DNA of 64,000 bases from Roseovarius lutimaris (GCF_900115165.1 NZ_FOVP01000020.1:44222-108221); one strand, 5' to 3'; shown: positions 1 through 9,317, counted from the stretch's first letter. Made by a program: numbers and translations. Notes: a model not told the origin generated them from the sequence alone.

Positions 1-1
1 G

Positions 2-214
2 TGGCGCGATGTGTTTCTGAACAACAAGGAGGCGACGCTTGAGATTCTTGGCCGGTTCACCGAGGAACTTTTTGCGTTGCAGCGGGCGATCCGCATTGGG
101 GACGGTGATCACCTGCATGCCTATTTCACCCGCACGCGCGCGATCCGGCGCGGAATTGTCGAGGCCGGGCAGGACACCGATGCGCCCGATTTTGGCCGGG
201 GGCGGAAAACATGA
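2..214 (+). CDS. Prephenate/arogenate dehydrogenase, C-terminal end (partial)
   Basis: The reading frame is open from the first bases of the window, so this is only the last 70 residues of a longer gene. The tail has the pattern WRDVFLNNKEATLEIL followed by a helix with LHAYFTRTRAIRRGI, which matches the C-terminal helical dimerisation region of TyrA/TyrC-type prephenate dehydrogenases (tyrosine synthesis, oxidative decarboxylation of prephenate or arogenate with NAD(P)). The stop codon overlaps the start of the next gene as ATGA, so the two are probably co-translated. The NAD-binding half lies outside the window, so the family call rests on the tail alone. Confidence 0.7.
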   Translation, partial: WRDVFLNNKEATLEILGRFTEELFALQRAIRIGDGDHLHAYFTRTRAIRRGIVEAGQDTDAPDFGRGRKT

Positions 215-825
215 GGCGGCTTGCCCTAGGTCTTGCGATCGGGCTAAGCGCGCTTGCCACGGGGTGCGGGCGCGGTGACGATCAGACCGTGAGCCGCAAT
301 ACTGGCGGGTTGTGCGGGCGTCCGGCCCTTGCGGGAGAGGTCATTGGTCCACTCAGCAATCCCGTCGATGGCTGTGGCTCTGATCATGCGATCCGGCTTG
401 AGGCGGTGGGCGCGATCCGGCTGAGCCAGCCCGCGACGATGGATTGCCCGACGGCGCGTGCGCTTGAAACCTGGGTTACGAAAAGTGCAAAGCCAGAGGT
501 CGGGCGCATGGGCGGTGGTCTGAGCGGGTTGCGGGTTGTGGCGCATTACACCTGTCGCACACGTAACAACCGGCCCGGCGCGCGGATTTCCGAACACGGT
601 CGGGGCAAGGCGATTGATATCGCGGCGCTGCAATTGCGCGATGGGTCGGAAATTGCGGTGCTGCGCGATTGGGGGCAGGGGCCGCGCGGCCGGATTTTGC
701 GCCGCACGCACAAAGCCGCCTGTGGGCCGTTCGGCACGGTGCTTGGCCCCAATTCAGACCGTCATCACCGTGACCATTTCCATTTTGACACCGCGTCGCA
801 TCGCGGCGGTCCCTATTGCCGGTAA
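211..825 (+). CDS. Extensin-like C-terminal domain lipoprotein
   Basis: The 204-residue protein starts with a short basic region and a hydrophobic stretch ending in the lipobox ALATGC (Cys19), so it is probably a lipoprotein exported to the envelope. The C-terminal half carries the signature of the extensin-like_C family: YTCRTRNN, then ISEHGRGKAIDI, and near the end HHRDHFHFD, with conserved Cys and His that look like a metal-binding, D-Ala-D-Ala-peptidase-like fold. The biochemical role of this family is not firmly established; a cell-wall function is an inference from the fold. It overlaps the dehydrogenase gene by 4 bp. Confidence 0.8.
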   Translation: MRRLALGLAIGLSALATGCGRGDDQTVSRNTGGLCGRPALAGEVIGPLSNPVDGCGSDHAIRLEAVGAIRLSQPATMDCPTARALETWVTKSAKPEVGRMGGGLSGLRVVAHYTCRTRNNRPGARISEHGRGKAIDIAALQLRDGSEIAVLRDWGQGPRGRILRRTHKAACGPFGTVLGPNSDRHHRDHFHFDTASHRGGPYCR

Positions 826-860
826 ATCTGGTGTCGAACCGCCCTTGGCGGTCCGATCCG

Positions 861-909
861 CCGGGGGCTGTGCCCCCGGACCCCCCGGATATTTGGAGCC
901 AGAAGAAGG
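861..909. repeat. GC hairpin plus GATATTT...AGAAGAAG repeat unit
   Basis: A perfect 8-bp stem (CCGGGGGC, loop TGT, GCCCCCGG, 861-879) is followed by CCGGATATTTGGAGCCAG and AGAAG (885-909). The same arrangement, a short GC hairpin then CCGGGATATTT..GGCCAGAAGAA, occurs at 33513-33561. Both copies lie between convergent genes, so the unit may end transcription from one or both sides. Confidence 0.65.
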
Positions 910-984
910 CTGATCTTCGCGGGAAATGCACGATAAAACAAAGGGATAGGGCGGAGGTTGAACCCTTTTTTGGCGAAATCCGCC

Positions 985-1986
985 CTAGCGCAGGCGCAGC
1001 ACCGGGGCAGGGCCAAGCGGGATCGGGCCGAGCATGACACGCCCATTGCGCAGGCTGAGCGGGATGTCGAGGGTTTGCGGATTGCCCGCCATTTGCGCCA
1101 TCATCGACAGGCCGGATTCAAGGCTTTGCGCGAGGGAATCCGGCACGGCCCCCGCGGTCACGGCAAGTTCAAGAATATCGCGCCAGTTGCGGGCTTTGAT
1201 TGTGATCTCGCCGGTCGGTTGACCGACGGCATCTATCGAGACCTCGCCGGCGGCCTGAAGCTGAAGCTGGCCCCATGTGGCATCGGCGAGGTCGAGCTTG
1301 ATATGGGTGGGCTGGGGGCGTGCGTCCTCGATGGCGCTGCGATCCCAGGGTTTGTCGAACCTCACACTCAGATCGGCGCGCACCCCGGCAAGCTGTGTCG
1401 GCAGGGAATTTTGCGGATCAAGCCGGGCGCGCCACGGGGTTGACGGGCTCAGGCCCCTGGCCGAAAGACCAAAGCGATAGGTGGCCTCGCCGTTGCGCTC
1501 GGCCGCGAGGGTGAGCGCGGTGAGCGCGGTCGTCTCGTCAGGGCGCCGGGCCGGGGCGACGCGCAGGAATTCGGCCGTCAGGGTGGCGCGCTCTGGGGCA
1601 AGTGCGGTGTTTGGGGCCAGAACCAGACTTGCGCGCATATCGGTGCTCTGGACACGGAATTTATCCTGTGGCGTCGCAAAAAGCTGATCATCGGGCCAGA
1701 CGGCAATCACGTGATTGGGGCGATAGCTTAGCGCCAGGATCTGGAAAAACGGCGCCTCCCAGGCAAGGCCAGTTTCGGGATCGGCAAGGGCAAGATCGCG
1801 AAAGCTTGTGTCAAACCGGTTGGGAAAACCCTGAACCGAAAGATCAGAGGTTTCGGCCACCCAACCCTCGGCGCGGCGGGTGTCAAACCACTGGCCGAAC
1901 GCCTGTTGCAGGCCCCGTTGGCCGACAAACCAATAGCCCGACCAGCCCAGAGTGGCGATCACGATCAATGTCAGCAATGCTCTCAT
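985..1986 (-). CDS. DUF2125 domain-containing protein
   Basis: The 333-residue protein starts with an N-terminal hydrophobic segment (residues about 3-18) that would act as a signal peptide or membrane anchor. The rest is predicted beta-rich, with the motifs GFPNRFDTSF near residue 50 and a C-terminal ..LSLRNGRVMLGPIPLG, typical of the alphaproteobacterial DUF2125 family. Function is unknown; it is presumably periplasmic. I chose the ATG at 1986 rather than the TTG at 1992 because a GGGG ribosome-binding site sits about 9 bases upstream of the ATG. It converges on the lipoprotein gene across the repeat at 861-909. Confidence 0.7.
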   Translation of the reverse strand: MRALLTLIVIATLGWSGYWFVGQRGLQQAFGQWFDTRRAEGWVAETSDLSVQGFPNRFDTSFRDLALADPETGLAWEAPFFQILALSYRPNHVIAVWPDDQLFATPQDKFRVQSTDMRASLVLAPNTALAPERATLTAEFLRVAPARRPDETTALTALTLAAERNGEATYRFGLSARGLSPSTPWRARLDPQNSLPTQLAGVRADLSVRFDKPWDRSAIEDARPQPTHIKLDLADATWGQLQLQAAGEVSIDAVGQPTGEITIKARNWRDILELAVTAGAVPDSLAQSLESGLSMMAQMAGNPQTLDIPLSLRNGRVMLGPIPLGPAPVLRLR

Positions 1987-2054
1987 CTGCAAGCGCCCCT
2001 TTCATGCCCTCTTGGGATGGTGTTTATAGGGGCAAAAGCACGAGGAACAGCAAA

Positions 2055-2585
2055 ATGACAATGTGGGTTTTCGGCTATGGGTCGCTGGTCTGGAACCCCG
2101 GTTTCGAGGCGCGGGACCGGGTGATCGCAAGCTTGCCCGGCTATCACCGAAGTTTTTGCATGCGCAGCATTCACCACCGCGGCACCGATGAAAACCCCGG
2201 CCTTGTTCTTGCGCTTGACGAGGCGCCGGGCGCGGTCTGTCATGGGGTCGCCCTGTCGGTGCCACCAGAAAAGGCGGGTGAGGTGCTTGAGTATCTGCGC
2301 GAGCGCGAGTTAATCTCTTCGGCCTATATCGAGAAGATGCTGGATATTACCCTTGCCGATGGTCGCCGCGTCGAGGCAGTGACCTATGTGATCGACCCCG
2401 ATCACGTGCAATATTGCGGTGGTCTGGACCTTGAAGAACAGGCCGGCATCATCGCCCGTGCGGTGGGCGGGCGCGGGCCCAACACCGAATATCTGTTTAA
2501 CACCGCCGACCATCTTGACCAGCTTGGGATCATGGACCGCGATCTAGACTGGCTGGTGCGCAGGGTGCGCCATCTGGCTGGATAA
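2055..2585 (+). CDS. ChaC-like gamma-glutamylcyclotransferase
   Basis: The 176-residue protein begins MTMWVFGYGSLVWNPGF, the glycine-rich substrate loop of the gamma-glutamylcyclotransferase fold, and continues with the ChaC-type motifs YHRSFC, RGTDENPGLVLALD and a Glu in LRERELIS. Enzymes of this family cleave glutathione to 5-oxoproline and Cys-Gly in the cytosol. The frame stays open upstream to 1602, but that part is the antisense of the DUF2125 gene; the ATG at 2055 gives the family N-terminus. Glutathione synthesis (gshA) and use (gloB) also occur in this window. Confidence 0.85.
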   Translation: MTMWVFGYGSLVWNPGFEARDRVIASLPGYHRSFCMRSIHHRGTDENPGLVLALDEAPGAVCHGVALSVPPEKAGEVLEYLRERELISSAYIEKMLDITLADGRRVEAVTYVIDPDHVQYCGGLDLEEQAGIIARAVGGRGPNTEYLFNTADHLDQLGIMDRDLDWLVRRVRHLAG

Positions 2586-2651
2586 ATCCTTGGCTTGTCA
2601 GGTCTTACCGCGTAGGGTTGGGCCAATAATTCAAGTGTCGGGAGCGTCCAG

Positions 2652-3878
2652 ATGGACCAGCCGGACCGCGAGGTCGAGCCACAGTTTTCACATCCCGTTC
2701 GCCAGATCGTGCTTATGCTGCTCGTTCTGGGGCTGACCGGGCTTGGCGCCTTTGTCGCCTTGCCGCGGGTTCTGCCTGTGTTTCAGGCAAATCCCTGGCT
2801 AAACGGGTTTATCGTTTTCGTCTTTCTGATCGGGGTTATCGCCTGTTTCTGGCAGGTATTTCAGCTGATCGGATCGGCGCGCTGGATTGAAGGTTTTGTC
2901 GCCCAGACACCGGGGCATGAGCTGACCACTCCGCCGCAATTGCTGGCGCCGCTGGCGACGATGCTGCGCTCGCGCGGCAAGCGGATGCAGATCGCCTCGA
3001 CCTCGGCGCGCTCGATCCTGGATTCCGTGGCGCAACGTATCGATGAGGTGCGGGATATCACGCGCTATATCGTCAATATGTTGATTTTCCTTGGGCTTTT
3101 GGGCACCTTCTATGGGCTGGCAACGACCGTTCCCGCCGTGGTGGATACCATCCGAAGCCTCGCGCCGCAAAATGGCGAAGGCGGGGTTGAGGTGTTCAAC
3201 CGCCTGATGACTGGGCTTGAGGCCCAGTTGGGCGGCATGGGGGTGGCGTTTTCCTCGTCGCTTCTGGGGCTTGCGGGATCGCTTGTGGTTGGCTTGCTGG
3301 AACTCTTCGCAGGCCACGGCCAGAACCGGTTTTACCGAGAGCTTGAGGAATGGATGTCGACCATCACGCGGGTCGGCTTTGCCAGCGGTGATGGCGAGGG
3401 CGGCAGCGAAACCGACGCCATGACCCATGTGCTTGACCATATGGCGGATCAGATGGACAGCTTGCAGGCGGTGATCACCCAATCGGATGTCAGCCGTGCC
3501 ATGGTCGATCAAAAGCTGGGCGTGCTGGCGGATTCAATTGAACGGCTGACTCACCGGATGAGCGACAGCAACCCGGTGCAAAGCGCATTGATGCGGATGG
3601 CCGAGGGGCAGGAACGCCTGATCCAGACGCTGGAAAACCGCGAGAACGCTGGCCATGAGGGCCTTGATGCCGAAAGCCGGATGCGGCTGCGCTCGATCGA
3701 CGTGCAAATGCTGCGGATTCTGGAAGAGATAAGCGCCGGACGGCAGGAAACCATGACCGAGTTGCGCACCGATCTCGCGGCCCTGACCCGCGTGCTTAAT
3801 CAGGGGCGGGCCACGCCCGAGCGACGCAGCCGACCCTTTGGAAGCCTTGCCGACCCGGACAAGACCGGGGAGAGCTGA
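2652..3878 (+). CDS. MotA/TolQ/ExbB-like proton channel subunit
   Basis: The 408-residue protein has four likely membrane segments at about 18-44, 50-73, 139-166 and 195-220. The third and fourth (GLLGTFYGLATTV and GMGVAFSSSLLGLAGSL) have the small, Thr/Ser-rich character of the ion-path helices of MotA/ExbB/TolQ. A cytoplasmic loop of some 65 residues separates segments 2 and 3, and a hydrophilic, partly coiled C-terminal tail of about 185 residues follows segment 4. The MotB-like partner begins 2 bp after its stop, so the two almost surely form one ion-driven complex. There are no flagellar, Tol-Pal or TonB genes beside it, and the substrate or job of the complex is unknown. Confidence 0.75.
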   Translation: MDQPDREVEPQFSHPVRQIVLMLLVLGLTGLGAFVALPRVLPVFQANPWLNGFIVFVFLIGVIACFWQVFQLIGSARWIEGFVAQTPGHELTTPPQLLAPLATMLRSRGKRMQIASTSARSILDSVAQRIDEVRDITRYIVNMLIFLGLLGTFYGLATTVPAVVDTIRSLAPQNGEGGVEVFNRLMTGLEAQLGGMGVAFSSSLLGLAGSLVVGLLELFAGHGQNRFYRELEEWMSTITRVGFASGDGEGGSETDAMTHVLDHMADQMDSLQAVITQSDVSRAMVDQKLGVLADSIERLTHRMSDSNPVQSALMRMAEGQERLIQTLENRENAGHEGLDAESRMRLRSIDVQMLRILEEISAGRQETMTELRTDLAALTRVLNQGRATPERRSRPFGSLADPDKTGES

Positions 3879-3880
3879 GC

Positions 3881-5839
3881 ATGGGCCTGTCGCGGCGCAC
3901 CGGAGCACGGTTTCAGGGCTCGATCTGGCCGGGATTTGTGGATGCAATGACCGGGCTTTTGCTGGTGCTGATGTTCGTTCTGACCATCTTCATGGTGGTG
4001 CAATTTGTCCTGCGCGAAGAGATCAGCGGTCAGGCCACCAAGCTTGATGCGCTCGGGGCCGAGGTGGCGGCGCTGTCGCGCGCCCTTGGGCTTGAGCGGG
4101 ATCGCAGCACCGATTTGCAGGACCGGGTTGGCACGCTGACCGCGACCTTGGGCGAGGCGCGCGCGCGTCAGGAAGAGCAGGCGACGCTGATCGACACGCT
4201 ACGCGCCCGGACGGCAGCACAGACAGCGGCCCTGGACGAGGCCGAAACCCGGATCGCCAGTTTTGAGGAACAGGTTGCCGGTCTCTTGTCAGAACGCGAC
4301 CTCGCGCAGGGCCGGATTGCCGATCTGGAGGGTGAGCGCGACACGCTTTTATCCGAACAGGAGACCTTGCAACTGGCGCTGGCCGGCCTGCGCGACGAGG
4401 TTGATGCACAGGCTGAGGCCGCGCGCCTTGCCGCCGCGCGCCGCGAAGCACTTGAGGCCCTGGCAGAGGACCTGCGCCGCCAGAACGCCGCAACCGAGGC
4501 CACGCTTGGCACCGAGGTGGCCGCGCTGGAGGCCGAGTTGAGCGAGCAGGAACAGGCCCGCCTGGCCGAGGCCGCAGCCGCAGAGGCCTTGCGCAAGCGG
4601 CTGACGGGGGCACAGGCCGAGCTGACCTCGATGACATTGGCACTTGAGGAACAGCGCAAGCGCGCCGAGGAAACGCTGACCCTGCTGGCCGCCGCAGAGG
4701 ATGCGCGTGCGGATATCGACAATCAGTTGGTCGCCGCGCTTTTGGCGCAAGACGAGGTGGCCACACAGCTTGAGGGCAGCGAGGCCACGCTTGCCGCGAA
4801 AGACGCCGAGATCGCCGGTTTGAAAACCGCCTTGGCCGAGGCCCGAAGCGGGCAGGCCGAGGTCAACGATACGCTCGGGGCGACGCAGGATGACCTTGGC
4901 CGCGCCGAGGCGAGGGTGGCCGAGCTTGAACAGGCTCTGGCCCGCGCCCTGGTCGAGGCCGAGGCGGCCAAAGGCGAGGCGATGGATGCCGATGAGGTGC
5001 GCCAACAGTTGACGGCGGCATTGGCGGCCAAGCTTGCGGCGCAAAATCAGGCCGAGCAACAGATGAGCACCGCAGAGGAGCGCGCCACCCTATTGGCAGA
5101 GGCGCGCCGACGTCTGGCGGATCAACAGGAACTGGCCAGTGAGGCGCAAAAACAACAGGCCCTGCTCAATCAACAGGTTGCCGCCCTGCGCCAGCAACTT
5201 TCGGGGATTCAGGCGTTGCTGGATGATGCCAAGGTGCGCGAGGCGGCAAATGAGGTACAGCTTCAGTCGCTTGGCAATGAGTTGAATACAGCCCTAGCGC
5301 GGGTGGCATCCGAGGAACGCCGCCGCCGGTTGCTGGAAGAAGAAAAGCGCCGCCTTGCCGAGGCAGAAAAAGAGAACCTTGAAAAATACCGCTCCGAGTT
5401 TTTCGGACGGTTGCGTGATCTGCTGGGGCAGCAAGAGGGCGTGCGTATTGTTGGCGACCGCTTCGTGTTCTCCTCTGAGGTTCTGTTCGCGCCGGGCGAG
5501 GCGCGGTTGTCGTCCGCCGGGGAGGGAGAGATCGCCAAGGTGGCGGGCATCCTGCGCAATGTGACCAATGAAATTCCAGAGGGCATCGACTGGGTGCTAC
5601 AGGTCGATGGGCATACGGATAATGTGCCGCTGATCGGCGGGGCGCAATTCGCCGACAACTGGGAGCTAAGCCAGGCGCGCGCCCTGTCGGTGGTGCGCTA
5701 TCTGGTCGGAGCGCTCGAATTCCCGGCGGACCGTCTGTCGGCAAACGGGTTTGGCGAATATCAGCCGATCAACCCTGCAAACACGCCAGAGGCCCGCGCC
5801 CAGAACCGTCGGATCGAACTCAAGCTGACCGGGAAATAG
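3881..5839 (+). CDS. MotB-like OmpA-domain protein with very long coiled coil
   Basis: The 652-residue protein has one N-terminal membrane helix (about 17-44) with the MotB-type motif WPGFVDAMTGLLLVL, where Asp21 sits at the place of the proton-carrying Asp of MotB. Residues about 50-510 are an almost unbroken Ala/Glu/Gln/Leu/Arg-rich coiled coil, and the C-terminus (about 525-652) is an OmpA/MotB peptidoglycan-binding domain with DGHTDNVP and NRRIELKLTG. The topology predicts a long periplasmic rod between the inner membrane and the wall. It is co-transcribed with the MotA-like gene. Usual MotB proteins are about 300 residues, so the rod is a major enlargement. Confidence 0.75.
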   Translation: MGLSRRTGARFQGSIWPGFVDAMTGLLLVLMFVLTIFMVVQFVLREEISGQATKLDALGAEVAALSRALGLERDRSTDLQDRVGTLTATLGEARARQEEQATLIDTLRARTAAQTAALDEAETRIASFEEQVAGLLSERDLAQGRIADLEGERDTLLSEQETLQLALAGLRDEVDAQAEAARLAAARREALEALAEDLRRQNAATEATLGTEVAALEAELSEQEQARLAEAAAAEALRKRLTGAQAELTSMTLALEEQRKRAEETLTLLAAAEDARADIDNQLVAALLAQDEVATQLEGSEATLAAKDAEIAGLKTALAEARSGQAEVNDTLGATQDDLGRAEARVAELEQALARALVEAEAAKGEAMDADEVRQQLTAALAAKLAAQNQAEQQMSTAEERATLLAEARRRLADQQELASEAQKQQALLNQQVAALRQQLSGIQALLDDAKVREAANEVQLQSLGNELNTALARVASEERRRRLLEEEKRRLAEAEKENLEKYRSEFFGRLRDLLGQQEGVRIVGDRFVFSSEVLFAPGEARLSSAGEGEIAKVAGILRNVTNEIPEGIDWVLQVDGHTDNVPLIGGAQFADNWELSQARALSVVRYLVGALEFPADRLSANGFGEYQPINPANTPEARAQNRRIELKLTGK

Positions 5840-5850
5840 GCGGGCGGATG

Positions 5851-6828
5851 TCAGGGCGCGACGGTGATATCCGCATGGCGCAGCGCCAGAACCTCTTGCC
5901 CGCGTTGCAGGCGGACATAGCCGCGATAGGCCCCGGCGGGCCAGCCTGCGGGCGGGGCCTTGCGACCATAGGCGCGAAAAAGCTGGGCCTGGGGATCATC
6001 AAGCGTGATGTCATGGCGAAAGATTTCACCGTCCGGGCCCTGGGCCGTGAAGATCAGGCGATCACCGGGCTCTGCGTAAAACGCATGACCATAAAGCACC
6101 AGCGGTTGATCGGGCTTGGCCGTTGACGCGCGCGCCGCGCCGGATTTAACGGCGCCAAAGCCGGGGACAGCGGTGGAAAACCCGGCCGTGAACAGCCCCG
6201 CGCGATCATAGGCAAACGCGCTGTCCCAAAGGCCCGTACCGGTCGCGGCGCCGCAGGAATCGCGATCTTCGGGGTTGAACGGGTCAACGATCTCGCCGTC
6301 CTTCAACACGCCGATATGGACGTGCGGCACATTGGTCAGTCCGCTTAGCCCGACCTGTCCAAGAACCGCGCCGCGATCCAGAGTGTCGCCTTGGCGAACT
6401 TGGACCGAACCGCGTTTCATGTGGCAATACAGGGTTTGCCAGCCGTCCCCGTGATCAAGCCGAACCGCGTTGCCGCATTCGCGGCCCTTGATCTTGTCGC
6501 GGGTTTCGGGGGTTACAGGTTGGTCGGCAACACCGTCGCGGGTGGCGGCCACGACGCCGGGGGCGGCGGCAAGAACATTCACGCCCGCCGCCATCGCGTC
6601 AAAGGACAACAGAACGATATCGGTGCCGCGGTGGTTTTCGCGGCTCTTGAGACCGCACATGAAATCGCGCTTGCCGGGGCCGGGATCGGCATCGACATAG
6701 TCTTCGATATAACAGGTTTTGCCGGGCTCACAGTCAATCGGAAGGCTGAGGCGTGGCGCATCGGCGGCGGCCACAGGGGCCGCCGCCAGTAGCAAGGCGA
6801 TCAGTGCGAAATCCGCCCGCGCCATCAT
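5851..6828 (-). CDS. M23 family metallopeptidase (LytM-type)
   Basis: The 325-residue protein has an N-terminal signal peptide (hydrophobic to about residue 22, AAA cleavage region). The M23 zinc-site residues are present: His66 and Asp70 in HRGTD, His135 in YCHM, and His169/His171 in HVHIG. It is therefore expected to be an active periplasmic endopeptidase acting on peptidoglycan cross-bridges. A beta-rich C-terminal region of about 120 residues follows the catalytic domain. Its start overlaps the clpA stop as ATGA, so it is the second gene of a clpA transcript. It converges with the MotB-like gene at an 11-bp gap. Confidence 0.85.
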   Translation of the reverse strand: MMARADFALIALLLAAAPVAAADAPRLSLPIDCEPGKTCYIEDYVDADPGPGKRDFMCGLKSRENHRGTDIVLLSFDAMAAGVNVLAAAPGVVAATRDGVADQPVTPETRDKIKGRECGNAVRLDHGDGWQTLYCHMKRGSVQVRQGDTLDRGAVLGQVGLSGLTNVPHVHIGVLKDGEIVDPFNPEDRDSCGAATGTGLWDSAFAYDRAGLFTAGFSTAVPGFGAVKSGAARASTAKPDQPLVLYGHAFYAEPGDRLIFTAQGPDGEIFRHDITLDDPQAQLFRAYGRKAPPAGWPAGAYRGYVRLQRGQEVLALRHADITVAP

Positions 6829-9161
6829 TCAGCGGTGAGCAGCGGCGGCCTTTTCTTGCCCGAAAGACGCCGTGCCACCGGCCCTTCGACCGAGAGGTCG
6901 ATCTTGCCATCCTTGACGCCAACCTTGACCACGCCACCCTTGGCAAGTTTGCCAAACAAAAGCTCTTCGGCCAGCGGTTTTTTGATGTGCTCCTGAATGA
7001 CACGGCCAAGCGGGCGGGCGCCCATCTTGTCGTCATAGCCACGCTCCGCAAGCCATGCCGCCGCCGGTTCGGTCAGCTCGATGGTCACGTCGCGATCCAT
7101 AAGCTGTGCCTCAAGCTGAAGCACGAACTTCTCGACCACCTTCAGGATCACCTCTTTGGGCAATGCGCCAAAGGAAATCACCGCATCAAGACGGTTGCGG
7201 AATTCCGGCGTGAAGGTGCGCTCGATGGCGGCGGTATCCTCGCCCTCGCGACGATCACGGCCAAAGCCGACGGCGGATTTCGCAAGCTCCGAGGCGCCCG
7301 CGTTTGAGGTCATGATCAGAACCACGTTGCGGAAATCGACGGTGCGGCCATTGTGATCGGTCAGCGTGCCGTGATCCATCACCTGCAACAGGATGTTGAA
7401 CACGTCCGGGTGCGCCTTTTCGATCTCATCAAGCAGCAACACGCAATGCGGGTGCTGATCGACGCCATCGGTCAAAAGCCCGCCCTGGTCAAAGCCGACA
7501 TAGCCCGGAGGCGCGCCGATCAGGCGAGAAACCGCATGTTTTTCCATGTATTCGGACATGTCAAACCGCAGCAGTTCCACGCCAAGGGAATCTGCAAGCT
7601 GTTTGGCGACTTCGGTTTTGCCGACACCGGTGGGACCGGCAAAGAGATAGTTGCCGATCGGTTTTTCCGGCTCGCGCAGCCCCGCACGCGACAGTTTGAT
7701 CGCCGAGGACAGCGCCTCGATGGCGGTATCCTGTCCGAACACCACACGCTTGAGCCCGGCCTCGAGATCCTTGAGAACCTCGGCGTCGTTCTTGCTGACG
7801 TTCTTGGGGGGGATGCGGGCGATTTTCGCGACCACGTCCTCGATCTCTTTCACGCCAATGCTTTTGCGCCGTTTCGAGGCGGCCACGAGATGTTGCGCGG
7901 CACCGGCTTCGTCAATCACGTCAATTGCCTTGTCGGGCAGTTTGCGGTCATTGATGTAGCGCGCCGAGAGATCCACCGCAGAGCGGATGGCGTCATTGGT
8001 GTATTTGACACTGTGGTGATCCTCGAAATAGGGCTTGAGGCCTTTGAGAATTTTCACCGCATCCTCGACTGTCGGCTCGGCCACGTCGATTTTCTGAAAC
8101 CGGCGCGCAAGGGCGCGGTCTTTTTCAAAATGCTGGCGGAATTCCTTGAAGGTGGTCGATCCCATGCAGCGAAGCTTGCCGCCCTGCAACGCAGGCTTGA
8201 GCAGGTTCGAGGCATCCATTGCGCCGCCCGATGTGGCACCGGCGCCGATCACGGTGTGAATTTCGTCGATGAAAAGCACCGCATCGGGGTGTTTTTCCAA
8301 TTCGGTCACCACCGCCTTGAGCCGCTCTTCAAAATCGCCGCGATAGCGGGTGCCGGCCAGAAGCGCGCCCATATCGAGCGAAAAGATCGTGGTTTTCGAA
8401 AGCACTTCAGGGGTTTCACCCATGATGATCTTATGGGCGAGGCCCTCGGCGATGGCGGTTTTGCCTACACCCGGATCGCCCACAAGAAGCGGATTGTTCT
8501 TGCGGCGGCGGCACAGCACCTGAATGCAGCGCTCAACCTCTGAAGAGCGGCCGATCAGCGGGTCGATATCGCCCAAACGCGCCTTTTCATTCAGATCGAC
8601 ACAGTATTTCGCAAGCGCGGATTCTCCGGCCTCGACCGCGTCGGATTCGGTGTGATGCTTGGCGCCTTCGTCCTCAAGGTTGGTGGCACCGCTCAGTGGC
8701 CGGGATTCACCGTAAGCGGGGTCTTTGGCAACGCCGTGGGCGATAAAGTTCACCGCGTCATAGCGCGTCATATCCTGTTCCTGAAGGAAATAGGCGGCGT
8801 TGGATTCGCGTTCGGCAAAGATCGCGACCAGAACATTGGCCCCGGTCACCTCGGTTCGCCCCGAGGATTGCACATGGATCGCGGCCCGTTGGATGACCCG
8901 CTGAAAGGCGGCGGTCGGCACCGCTTCTGATCCGTCGATATCGGTGACCAGATTGGCCAAGTCGTCGTCGATGAATTCGACTAGGGTGGTGCGCAATTCT
9001 TCGGTGTCGACGCTACAGGCCTTCATGACCCGCGACGCATCCGGCTCATCCACAAGGGCGAGCAGCAGGTGTTCCAATGTGGCAAATTCATGCTGGCGTG
9101 CATTGGCCAGGGCCAAAGCGGCATGGATTGCTTGTTCCAGCGTGGTCGAGAATGAAGGCAC
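6825..9161 (-). CDS. clpA: ATP-dependent Clp protease ATP-binding subunit ClpA
   Basis: The 778-residue protein shows the ClpA order: an N-terminal Clp repeat domain, a first AAA module with Walker A GDPGVGKT and Walker B VLFIDEIHT, and a second AAA module with GPTGVGKT and LLLDEIEKAHPDV. In the place of the ClpP-docking IGL loop of ClpA I read VGF (in KSAVGFG), so coupling to ClpP is expected. It unfolds proteins for degradation. The start is GTG at 9161, 8-9 bases after AGAAGGAG. The adaptor gene clpS is not next to it: the upstream 156 bp are too short for it and lead straight to gloB. Confidence 0.95.
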   Translation of the reverse strand: MPSFSTTLEQAIHAALALANARQHEFATLEHLLLALVDEPDASRVMKACSVDTEELRTTLVEFIDDDLANLVTDIDGSEAVPTAAFQRVIQRAAIHVQSSGRTEVTGANVLVAIFAERESNAAYFLQEQDMTRYDAVNFIAHGVAKDPAYGESRPLSGATNLEDEGAKHHTESDAVEAGESALAKYCVDLNEKARLGDIDPLIGRSSEVERCIQVLCRRRKNNPLLVGDPGVGKTAIAEGLAHKIIMGETPEVLSKTTIFSLDMGALLAGTRYRGDFEERLKAVVTELEKHPDAVLFIDEIHTVIGAGATSGGAMDASNLLKPALQGGKLRCMGSTTFKEFRQHFEKDRALARRFQKIDVAEPTVEDAVKILKGLKPYFEDHHSVKYTNDAIRSAVDLSARYINDRKLPDKAIDVIDEAGAAQHLVAASKRRKSIGVKEIEDVVAKIARIPPKNVSKNDAEVLKDLEAGLKRVVFGQDTAIEALSSAIKLSRAGLREPEKPIGNYLFAGPTGVGKTEVAKQLADSLGVELLRFDMSEYMEKHAVSRLIGAPPGYVGFDQGGLLTDGVDQHPHCVLLLDEIEKAHPDVFNILLQVMDHGTLTDHNGRTVDFRNVVLIMTSNAGASELAKSAVGFGRDRREGEDTAAIERTFTPEFRNRLDAVISFGALPKEVILKVVEKFVLQLEAQLMDRDVTIELTEPAAAWLAERGYDDKMGARPLGRVIQEHIKKPLAEELLFGKLAKGGVVKVGVKDGKIDLSVEGPVARRLSGKKRPPLLTAE

Positions 9162-9317
9162 GGTAAGTGCTCCTTCTGATCTGGGTCAGGGCGGTATCAC
9201 CCCAACCTTGGCCTCATAGTCTTAAAGTTTGGTCGATAGTGGCCATCCTTCAAGGCTTTTTTTTTAAATCCGGGTCACTTTTCGTAACATCGGCTGGTTA
9301 TTTGATCACTATACCAA

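Noticed and set aside
2652..5839. A Zorya-type defence system (ZorA/ZorB) suggested by the MotA/MotB-like pair
   Set aside because: ZorA has the long tail in the MotA-like subunit, while here the long coil is in the MotB-like subunit. No helicase or nuclease gene (ZorC, ZorD, ZorE) follows; the next gene is an M23 peptidase on the other strand.
9162..9317. A heat-shock (sigma-32) promoter or a clpS gene upstream of clpA
   Set aside because: A CTTGAA-like box is present on the minus strand but no matching -10 box at the right spacing; the gap is too short for clpS.
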